A DNA stretch of 64,000 bases from Xiphophorus maculatus (taxonomy: Eukaryota; Chordata; Actinopteri; Cyprinodontiformes; Poeciliidae), in NCBI RefSeq assembly GCF_002775205.1, contig NC_036444.1:5374501-5438500 (forward strand). The letters are read 5' to 3'. This document shows positions 30,009 to 42,000 of the stretch, in pieces. How positions within the stretch are numbered: position 1 is the first letter of the stretch; every line of letters begins with the position of its first letter. Below the pieces are notes generated by a model. That model made no database searches. It had not been told where the DNA came from and was given only the letters and a program-made list of their open reading frames with translations. Both the position numbers and the translations under genes were made by a program.

Positions 30009-33000
30009 ATGGCGGGAGCCCCCGACCCGCTGGAGGACATGCTGTCCACCGAGGTGGACGAGAAGGCGGTCAGCGACCTGGTGGGCTCCCTGGAGTCCCA
30101 GCTGGGGGACAGAAACCTCCCCGCGGCTTCTGATCCGGACGGGAAGCGGGACGTGGCGGCGGTCGGTCGCCTCTCAGGGAAAGCGGGGTCTTCGGAGCCT
30201 CAACAAGGGCACCAAACCGCGGGGTCGACCCGGGAACCGGGCGCCAACCAGCCTCTGTCCGGGCAAACCGTTCCCTCCTCTGTTACCGCCGGGGCAATAA
30301 GAAACACCGGAACCGGTTTGCAAGCGACAGGAGCGCCCTCTTTGACCGCTTTACCCGTACCGGTAACTCTGAGCAGCCAGCCCGCTGCTAGCTTCCCCCG
30401 GGCTGCTGTCCTGGCTCCCAGCCCGGTGGAGGCGATCCGGACCTCTTCCCCCAGCTTACAGCCCCTGAACGGCAGCACCGGAGCCGGGAAAGTGGAGGGC
30501 TCACCCGTTGCCCCTCCACCCGGCGCGACCTTGGCTTCACAACCCGGACTCCCTGCCCCTCAATCCCCGGCGGGCTCCCCTGCTGTGACCCTACAGGGGC
30601 TCCCCAGCCCCGTGATCAGCACCGCCCAGAACGGTTTGGACCCGAAGGGTTCAGCCTCCCTATCAGCCGCTCAGGTCCTGAACCACAACAACCCTCTAAT
30701 GCACACCAAGATGCTGGTGACCAGCACCCCGGCTCCTCCTGCAGCCCAGGCCTCCATCATCCAGACCCAGACCGCATCCAGCACACCCCTCGCAGCTGCC
30801 AAGCCTGCCATCAACGGGGTGGCTCAGACCGGGGTGAGGCCGCCCGGTGCTGCTGTTGGGGCGGCCGCCTCCATCCAGCCGCAGAGACCCCAGCTGGTGA
30901 CCGCCACAACCCGGCCGGCTGCCCCGCAGACCGCCCTGGCTGTCCGGCCTCAGCAGCAGACAACCATCCAGCTGCCGCCCGGCTTCACCATCCCTCCAGG
31001 TGAGGACACACATCTGCTTATGATTGGTCCTGTGATGGTGGCTTCTGGTTCTGGATGAACAATTCAAAGATCCAAACGCTCTGACTAAGCTACACTGCAA
31101 AAACACCTCTTTTATTATCAAGTAGAACAGTTTTAAGTAAATAAGTCCTTAATATTGGTTGACAAAGTACTAGATCCACTGACAGATGGAACATTTTTCT
31201 ATAAGTGAAAAAAATCTGAAAGTGGAACCAGGGCTGAAACAGTTAATGGGGATAAAACAAGTTTTGAAATATTTGCCAACTAATTTAGTACGGTAAATGA
31301 TTAATAGTTAAGACAGACTTTATGGAGTATACAGACTCTGGAGCATCTGGAGTCTTTATTTTCAATCAGAACAACATATTCAGAGATGTAATTAAGCCAA
31401 AACTATACAATATATATATATATATTGCATACAAGAATAACCTCTTTCCACTGTCTGAATATATGTTTTACACAGAAATCATCAAGTGATGTAGTTTAGC
31501 TTCTCCTGGTTAAATTCTGTAAAATAATAACAATAAAATACTATTTAGTAACTTTTGCTTTACAATTATTAATCTGATAATACAAAAAATAATCAACAGT
31601 TCAGTCTTGCTTTGTACTGATGTGAAGTCAGGCAGGAAGGACTCTTTTCATGTTGATGTTGGCAGTAATTTTTAACTTTACCCGTACAGATGCGTCTTTT
31701 GCTACAAATGTTCAAGCGTATGCTAAAGGAATGCAATGTTGCTGCCTTAAAGGGAATATTTATTTTCTTATTTAAAAAAGGAATTGAATTATTTTAATGT
31801 ACTTACAAAATTGTACAAATGATGTAAGTGGCTAAATGAAAAATTTGCAGAATATGCCAATTTTTTTAGCCAATTAATAATCAGAATAACCGATTGCTAA
31901 AATCAATGTTAGTTGAAGCCCTAAGTTTAAGATTTACTGTTTATAAAATGAATATTTAGAAATTATTTACTTAAGACAAGCTTCTATATCTTTCTCAAAA
32001 GTTGCTTGTAAGTTAGTTTTTTTTATTTCACGTATACTCAAATATTTGCACTAGAAACCAGACCAGAAATACTTGGTAAGATTTTGTGTTTTTGCAGTGT
32101 AGTAATAATTTAATAGTAAAACATGATTAAAAGAAGATTTTTTTTTTTTCCACAGAATTTGAACTAGGTGAAGCCAAAACTAAGCCACCTGAGTTTTGGG
32201 TGGAACATATTTACGAAGTTTTATTTTTTAATTTAATCTTAAATGCTAAATTATTTGTTTTTTTAAAATTATTTGTATTTGTTTGTACAGTTTTTGCTTA
32301 ATTGCTGCTCTAACTGTTGTTCTTTCAGCAAATAGCCTTTTTTGAGTCTGTATACTTCAGTTAACAATTAACCGATTGCAAAATTACTTGAATATTTCAA
32401 TAAGGGATTCATCATGATTAATCTGATTAATTGTTTCAACTCTAATAATTTTATCTCAAACTGGAAGTTCTTGTTAATTTTTCCCAGATTTTCAGGGTTG
32501 ATCTGCCTGAAGTTTTTCATGTTTCATCCTAAAGCTGAGCACAAAAACAAACTATAAATATTTATTATCTGCTTGATCTCATTTGTTCTCAATTCTCCAT
32601 TCTGTCCAGTTGGTTCTGATTTCTGTCCGGTTCAGCTTTTCTGTTTCATTCTGCCTGTAGAACCTCTTCGATCACTTGCTTTGATTCTTCTCCTGCAGGT
32701 ATGGTTCTGGTCCGGACCGAGACGGGTCAGCTGGTCTTGGTTCCTCAGCAGGCTCTGGCCCAGGCTCAGGCCAAGCTGCAGCAGAGTCAGACGGTGGTCA
32801 CCCAGAGACCCGCAACACCGCTGGCAACATCGACTATCCGGGTCAGCACCACCACCACGGTGAGTTTGGTACCATCAGAACTTGACTAAGATCTTCTTCA
32901 GAAATTCTGGAGCTAATCTGTAATTTCAGTAAAATCAGAATCAGGTAATTTTCTTCTGAAACAAACCATAAATTGTCTGCAGGCGCCTGGAGCCCCCCAG

Positions 33001-36000
33001 GCGGTCCGGCTGGCTGCACCCGCTCCCACCAGAATAGTCCAGTCTCCTTCGACCACCTCTGTTCAGGTAAGTTATCCTGCTGAGAGGTGGAACAGGTTAA
33101 GACACAGATCATAGCCTAACATAAAACAGAGTAGGAAAGCAAACAATTAACAAACTTACCATTGATTATCGATTAATGGTTTATTACATTAAACTGAGTT
33201 TTTAGTTAGGACTTTGACTGGGCCATTCTAAAACATGAATATGCAGTTCCATTGGTTGGATCTAATCATGTCTGTCTGTTTCTGAAGCCCCTCACAGTTC
33301 CTGCTGCCGGAGCCGTGAAGATGCCGCCGCCTCAGAAAACCTCCACGGTGATCACGGCAGGGGTGACGCCCACCGCCAAGCCCACAACGCTACCTGGCGG
33401 CGGCGCCACGCCCCCTCCCGCTGCCCCGCCTGGCTCCAGGGTCACTGTGGTGTCGCAGGTCGGCTCCCGTCATTTTCTAACATTTTCGAAAGTTTCCGGC
33501 TTCCCTCTGTTGCTTTGTTTTTCACACGCATTTGTGCCCAACAGGAAATGCAGGAAAACGTGAAGAAATGCAAGAACTTCTTGTCCACGCTCATCAAGCT
33601 GGCGTCACATAACTCCCCATCTCCCGATACGTCCAAGAATGTGAAGACCCTCGTTCAGGACCTGCTTGTAAGCTGCTAAGATCCTTTTGCTGATGCATCC
33701 TAGGGCTGAGCGATAAATCAGTTTGATTGATTAATCGAATCTTTGGTGTTTGAAGACTTCATTTTTGGAAAACTTGGGTTTCAGTAGTTCAGAGTAATGT
33801 CAGCACACCCAGAACCGCCATCTTGTTTGACAAGCAGGTTTTACAGCTTATATTTATTTGGACTCAGTTCAACTCTACAACGGAATATTAAGGGCAGACT
33901 AAGATCATCTTTAGAATAAAGTCATAACAATACCAGAAAAAAAGGTATAGTAGGAGATTAACGTAGTAATTTTAGAAGAACTCCAACACAAAAAATAACA
34001 AAAAGAGGAATGTTGAGCATCTTGTGAGTTCTACCAGTTTTACTACAACAGAGTATTAGGACCATACTAAGAAAAATAAAATTACCAGAATAAAGTTGTA
34101 CGAGAATCAAGTCAATTTTAAGTTCATTAATATGAAAATAAAATTGTAAGAATATGAGGAAAAAGTCAAAATAATATGGGGATAAAGTCGTAATGTTACC
34201 TGGATGAAGTTGTAATCTGACTTTATTCAAATAATCTTAATAACACATTAGCATGACATTATTAATTGCAGGACTTTGAAATGACCGTGCAAACAGCTGA
34301 GTATTTTGAAGAAAGAACTACATGGACTGAGCTGAACATGTCAGATCTCAATAACTCTATTTTTTGGTCACTTTAAGTTTTTCTTCTGGTAAAATTGTCT
34401 CTTTATTCTGCTCATATTGTGACAATATTTTCATAATTAAACAAAAATTGTCATAGCCTGAGCCTGACACTCCATTGTACAACTGACATTGAAATGATTG
34501 AAATAATAAACGTTACTTACTTAATAATACTAAGTAACTTAGTATTATTATACAATGAAAGCCTAAATCAATCTGTTATTGCATAATACTATAATAAACT
34601 TACTTGTACTTCCTTTTCGAGAAAAGAAAGCGAGGGAAAAAAATGGTCTAAAAAGATGAGATTTTATTTTTAAGCCATATTGCCCAGCTCTACTCCAGAT
34701 GCTCCTCAGGTCCAGTTCATGTCGTCATGGTTTCCTCTTGTATCCTCTTACTTTTTGTTCCTATAACTTAATTTCCTAAAACTTGAACATGTCTGTCTGT
34801 TACATCCCTGAACACTTTGTCTTTGTGCCTTCATGTTTTATGTCCGCATGTCTTCACGTCTTTGTGCTCTAACATCTTTTCAGGACGCAAAGATCGAACC
34901 CGAGGAGTTCACGTCTCGGCTGCAGGCTGAGCTGAAGTCCTCCCCACAGCCCTACCTCATCCCCTTCCTCAAGGTACCTGTCCTGAAAAAATACATATTT
35001 CTACTGTTAAAGCTGCAGGTTAACTGATTCTAATTGCTGTGGTAACTGAATTCTGTTTTTTACTGTTATTAATCCTAATATGTTTTAAGAATTATAAAAT
35101 GTTAACAATGGTATTAACTAGACCTTAATGATTATATATGTCAATAACTACATTTATTAAAAATATAAAATTAGATAAGTGAAAATACTGCTACTCACAG
35201 CAATTTCATGTTAATAAATGTGTTATTCATGTTAACAACTGTTATTAGAGTTTAATGAATATTTATCAGGCTGTAACTATGGTTATTAGAGGTTAATAAC
35301 CATAACCATAGTTGTTGGTAAAGGAGTGAATAGGGCTGTAATGATTAATTGTGACGAATCGATTATTGAAGTGATCGTCAATTAATTTAGTAATCCATTC
35401 ATTATTAACTGGAGTATACAGACTCTAAGAAAGGCAATTTGATGAAAGAACAACACACTCAGAGAAGTAATTAAGTCAAAACTGTACAAAAATAGAAAAA
35501 CAATAATATAAAAACAATTTTGTCTGTAAATATGTTCTACCAAGTTTTATATTAACCCTGTTAAAAAAATTATATAAAGCACCTTTTGATGTCTGTTTAT
35601 TAACAGATTAATACAAAAAATAATGACTAGGTCAGCTCTACACTTACTGATAAGTCAAGCAGAAAGTGCTGAGTTTTTAACATGTTGATGTTCTAAATAT
35701 TTTTTAGCTGCAGATTCATCCTTTGCTACAAACGATGAAAGCCTAAATCAATCTGTTATTGCATTTTAGGCAATAAATGTTTATTTTCTTATTCTAAACT
35801 AAATGCAATTATGTTTATTTGCATATTTTAATGTACTTCTAATTTTGTAGGAAAGATGTCTTTTTTAAAAATCTGACTGTCAGAATAAACGACTAATCAA
35901 GTAATCATTAGTTGCAGCTCTAGTACAAAGTCTTGCATTGCACCCACATAGACATTTTGCATCGTTTAGATTTGTACCGGATATTTTCAGCATGAATACT

Positions 36001-39000
36001 TGTATACCCAAATTAGAAAACATGAGGTTCTGTAATGCTATCTAAGATGAAATCTGCTGATAAAATCACCAAACTTGTACCAGCAACTTCCTGGAGTGAT
36101 GAACTTTCTGTGTATCTCCTCAGAAAAGCCTCCCTGCTCTGCGTCAGACTCTGCTCAACAGCCAGCAGTCTCTGACGACGGCTCCGCCCACCACCTCTGC
36201 TCCGCCTCCAGTCGCCCCCGGCTCCCTCACCGCAGCAGCCATCCGGCCGCGGCTGCCTGTCAACGCCACGGGAACCACGGTCCGCCTGACTCCACCCATC
36301 ACAAACACGGTAACACTCAGCAACCTATCCTTCACTGCTTTAGTGGTTTAAAGAGGACATATATATATATATATAACATACTTGCACTTTTTTAGGTCTC
36401 TACTGCTTCAAAAAATGGCCCAAATGCTTAAAATAAATATCCAGCCATTTTTTGGCCACAAGTTTTTTGGTGTCTAGAAAATGAGCTGTTTCAAAAACCT
36501 TCTGACTGTAACGTCAAATCAGCAGGCAATGCCCCTTACCTAGCAACCCCTGCATAGCCCAACCTATTACCTAGCAACCCCTGCATAGCCCAACCTATTA
36601 CCTAGCAACACCAGCAGAGTTCCACCTGTCACCTAGCAATGCAAGCTGAGGTCCAGCACCTTTATTTTTACCGCTATGTGCATTGTACTTTGTGTTTTGT
36701 TGCTGACTTACCATTCAGAAACCACTTGCTGCATTCTTGTTGGTTGTGCAGAAGGCTCTACTTCTGTTTTTCAAAAATTTTCAGTTATATAATTGTGCAT
36801 CTGTTACCAGCTATTTTTACATGCAAGTGTAAACGTTGAGTTGGGGGGCGTGTAAAAATAAAAATTTTTACTGGATGATAAATTGTCCCGAAAATTATTG
36901 CAATACATGATAATATTGTTTTGAGACCATTTTCCAGTAATATGTTCATAATGGTATAATAATTGATCTCTCAAAGATCAATTTTGTGCAGAACATTTAA
37001 CACCAGAATTGGAAGACATTTAGAATTTCCATAACAACAAATATAATAAGTTATGAAGACAAAATTGTCCTAGTTGAGGTTGCTACATGAATAATTTTAT
37101 TCATGTAGCACATTTTCAGCAACAAGGCATCTCAAAGTGCTTAGACCAAAACACCAGACTGAAGACTTTAGTCATACAGTTTTTGGTAGAAAGAGAAAAT
37201 GATACATCATGCAAATGGAAATTATGGAGTTTGTTTTAATTTAAACAATAAATAAAGCAGAAATATAAACCATCTACAGCCGCAACCATAAATAAAAATA
37301 GATTATGAACTCTCTGTAAACAGATTTGCCCTTCACAAAGTATTAATCAGAATGGAAATTATTGAACTCATGTAAGTTTATCATGTGATTAATTTTATTA
37401 ATTGATTTATTGCTTATTGTGACAGGCTTAGGCATGGTTACATGCAACTTATTTGGATTTAAAGTGACAAGCCTTATTCTGAAAGGAGCTCAAATAAGCA
37501 GAACTGAGACTAAAATCTTATTGTCTAAATGTGATCTTCTGCAAAAAGTGTCATGAACAATATTTGTAAAGCCCATAGAGCAATCCCAACCTGTTCAAAC
37601 AAGCATAATATGTCAGCTTTAATATGTCTAAACAAGGTTGTGATTTCAGTGGTGATTATTGATAATCATTTTGATGTTTTGTTTTCTGCTGCAGGCTGTG
37701 GGCAGACCTACAGTCCAGACCATCCAGACCCGTTCTCCTGTGGTCCTCAGTCAGCAGATCAGACATCCAGGTGAGGCTCGGTGCTTTGTGTTAAAGCTGA
37801 CAAAAAACTGGGTGACTGAAATCCTTGGAAGTGCTTGAATTTCAATTAGGTGTTTTCAAGGACTGGAAAATGCTTCATTTCTGTATAAAGTCTTTCAAAC
37901 TTTTGTATCATAGTGCAATATAAAGTTTAATTAAAAGCCTAACTTTGGAAAATGTTACAGTTGAATATTTTTTACTATTCCCAATGGCTCATTGAGTTAT
38001 TGATCCGTGTAATTGAAATTAAGGTTCCATATGTTCAAGTTATTGAAATTGGGAGACGTTTTTGTTAAATTCTGGGTTTTTTTCTCGGACCAGTCTAGTG
38101 TGTAAGGTAAGAGAGACGTTTCAATGAAATTTAGTTATATTTTAGTTTATCTTGTCCCTGCTACAGAATGTAGAATACTATAAAAATACATTATTCATAA
38201 ATAGTAAATAATGTCATATAATAGTGAATTGAAACTGTCTTTTTGTGTTTTTGTTATAGTGGAAAAGTTAAAAAACTTACATTGAAAATGCTTAAAACGT
38301 TCCTGAATTTTACTGTGGAGAAGTGAACGATACATTCAGATCCTTTCTCTCTCTGAATCGTCTCTCTCCCTGCAGCCACACTCTTACGGGGCCCCACCAC
38401 CATGGCAGGTAAAGCTCCTGTCCACCTGGCAGCTCAGGCCAATCAGAAGAAACCGACTGACCCCGGGGGCGGGACCTTCAGGTGGGTTTGACGTCCAATC
38501 AGCACCAGGAACCGAAACGTCATACAAAACCTGGCAGATAACTGAATGTTTCTGATTCAGCTTCAGAAATAATCACCTAATCACAGCTGAATAAATTCAA
38601 AATAAACACCAATAATTGTGTTTGAGTCAGACTGTAGGGTGAAAATAAAAAGCTCATTCAGCTTCAGCAGCTTTCTTAGTGGTTACTATGGTAACAACCA
38701 GCCTGCTTTTAGTTTTATTGTAATTACAAGTGAGCTTTTTAATGCAGGTCAGATGTGTAACTTTGAAATAAATAAGTGAATAAACGTCACAGTGAGCCGG
38801 ACTTCGTCAGCTCAGTTTCATGTTTTAGTCGGGATGTTGAACTTCCAGTCACTCAGTCAAATCTAAAAGTTCTGTCTCTCTCTCTGAATTTCCACAGAGA
38901 CGACGACGACATCAACGATGTGGCTTCCATGGCCGGGGTCAACCTTAACGAGGAAAACGCCCGTATCCTAGCAACCAGCTCAGAGCTTGTCGGCACCAAG

Positions 39001-42000
39001 ATTCGGTCCTGTAAAGACGAATCATTTCTGCCGCCGGGCCTTCTGCACCGCCGCATTCTGGACTCAGGTCAGTACGTCCATCATTTAGTTAATATTTCTC
39101 CTCACCAGCAGAGGGAGCCACTGCAACATCAATTGCGTTGTCAAGGCTGCGTTATGGAGCATTTTCAGTGTCATTAATTGAGAGCAATGGATGCTTAATG
39201 GTTTCTTTCCAGCCAAACTGTTTGTGGTGCCAGAGTGGTTCAGTTCTGATGGTACTGATGGTTCTCATGGTTCCGTTTGGTTCTGTTTGGTTCTGCTCCC
39301 CAGCCAAGAAGCTGGGCGTGACGGAGGTGCCTCTGGAGGTTGTGAACCTCATCTCACACGCCACCGAATCCAGACTGCGCTCGCTGCTGGAAAAGGCCTC
39401 TGTGATCGCTCAGCACCGCACGGACGGCGCAAAGGTGAGAGGTCATAGAGAATAACCTGTATACCTTGGCAGTAACATATTGTGGCTCTTAATATCAGAT
39501 TTTATATATATAAATAACTGAGAAGTGCTTTTACAGAATAAACCCGTTATGGTTTAAGATGGGAGAGTCCAAATGTTTTGCATCTCTGGTCAAAGTACTC
39601 AGGAGGCATATTTTCTTTAATTTAAAATTGCAAAAGTTTTATTTGCATTTTTTTTTCTCTATTTGCTCAGCAATAAATTAAACTTGCAAAGTTTATGGAT
39701 GAAATGAGTTACAAAACAATTAATTCTTGTAGTTTTGCCTAAATAAAAGAAATATAATTTGTGTGTTCCTGATAAACCTTTGCTGTGTTTGGCCAAGTTT
39801 AATAAATGCTTGTTCCCAATTGTATTTTTTTAATTTAATTTCCCTTTGGAATCAAAGTGTTTTGGATTTTTCAAAACTGAATTTGAATTTAAAATAACAA
39901 AAAAGTAAAAGACTTTTTGTAACTAACATTTTCTATTTAAGAGGACTTAAGAGGAAAGAATTTTAAATCCCATCCGAAAAATAGTAGGAAAGTGTCCAAA
40001 GTGTCCACTTGGATCAAATAACATTTGCTGGAGAGCGAAAGTTTTTACCACTCTTCACCAGGGCCACACAAAATTATTCTGAGGCCCCTGGGCTGCACTT
40101 TGGATTGGACACCTCTAGTTTAAAAAAAATCACCTTCATCTTTAGTCATTAGATGGAAAGCTGCATAGTTTTTTCATTTTCTTTTACAAATTAATTAATG
40201 TTCTATTAAATAAAAATGTATTCATCCTTGTTCCAACTCTGAGAAAAAGAGTGAAATAAAATACCAACTCTTTCATTTATCCATATTGTATAAAATCGGC
40301 ATTACTAAAACCTGATAATCACCCCTACTGAAGCAGATCAGGGTGTTAAATAAACGATATCCTGCAAACTGCCCGTTTCGGACCCAGATCTTGACGGTTC
40401 TGACCGGGTTCCTGCCAGTTCTTATTGTTCTTAGAGGAAGTCGGTAACCGATCCGCGGTCTTCCTCCCTCAGGATGAAGGAAACCTGACCTATGAGCAGT
40501 CGTCGGACGTTCGCTCCCAGCTGCGGTTCTTCGAGGCGCTGGAGCGGATGGAGAAGCAGCGGAAAGACGAGCAGGAGCGCGAGATGCTGCTGAAGGCCGC
40601 CAAGGTACCAAACGTGATGCGTGACGGCTAACCTGGGTTGCTATGGCAACGGAAGACCTGTTTAATTAACTCTATATCTCAACCTGATCTGGGGAAACTG
40701 CAGCAGAGGCTGAAATTCAACTTCAGCTGGATGATGATGTCACAATGTAGAACCTCCAGTCAGAACTTTTTTTAAAATCAACATTAAAGAATTAATGATT
40801 TAAAATAGACTCCGATTTCTTTAAAGAACCATTACTTGTAAGTTAGTTTTGTCTTATTTCATGTTTACTAATTGCACTAGAACTTGGTAAGATGAAGTGT
40901 TTTTGCACTTAACGGGCACTGTGCCGTTGCCTAGCAACCTCAGCAGAGCCTAGCCCTGTTACCTGGCAACCCAAGCTGTGCTCCAGAACATTTGGTCAGC
41001 TAGTTTTACTACTGTATGTGCTGTGCAGTGGCTGACCAGACTAAAATCAGACCATGGAGGGATCCTCACCTGTTCAAAGAAGCATAATGGGTCACATTTT
41101 AAGAGCTTTTGTTTCTCTTCCAGAGTCGGGCCCGGCAGGAGGATCCGGAGCAGGCTCGGCTGAAGCAGAAGGCTAAAGAGGTACGGCTAGGTTTCACGTT
41201 CGGCTTCTGATGAGCTCTGAGACAGGAAACGTCCCGTTTGAACCACTTCAACTTCCTGTCGTAACAGCTGTAACTTCCTGTCCACAGATGCAGCAGCAGG
41301 AACTGGCTCAGATGCGACAGCGAGACGCCAACCTCACGGCGCTTGCCGCCATCGGGCCGAGAAAGAAACGCAAGTTAGACTCAGGAGGCGGCGCTTCAGC
41401 AAGCAGCGAGGTAATCAGCCATTTGGTCATGTGACCTTGTGATGACATAGACACATTGTACTGTGACGTCATGCATGCAAGATCCCCAAAAAGGTGCTCA
41501 CTTACAATGGCTACCATTGGTTTTAGCTGTCAAGTTGTCAACATAATGTGCTAAATCTTAAATATACACTTTTATATAAGAGGAAAAGGAACGCAGTGCT
41601 TTCCTAATAATTGTCAACAGTACGACGATGAGATAACAAGGTCAGGAAAACGTTTTAATTTAAGAAGAAAAATAGTGAGGGAGGTAGAAGTAGGTCAGTT
41701 ATGCTAGCTTGACTTTGACATCCTTAACATCTAGGTGTGCTGCAGAATTTGGTGGTTCGGTTCAGTTACAAAATAAAAAATGGTGACCTACACACCAACT
41801 CTGACACGTTATCAGTAGAGCAGGTGTATCTAATCATTAGCCAGTCTGTGTTCAGATGAACATTTAATAATAATTATGAAATAAACACCATGCCTAAAAA
41901 CATAAAACTGTAATGGACTAAATATTCTTTTCTTTATGTGGGAAATGGCTAAATGTGTTTTGGTGTTGAGTCTTGATCCATTAGTGGAGCTGTTTTCAGT

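Noticed and set aside
30200-31121. Long minus-strand frames opposite TAF4 exon 1
   Set aside because: They are shadows of a GC-rich, low-complexity exon and show no conserved protein features.
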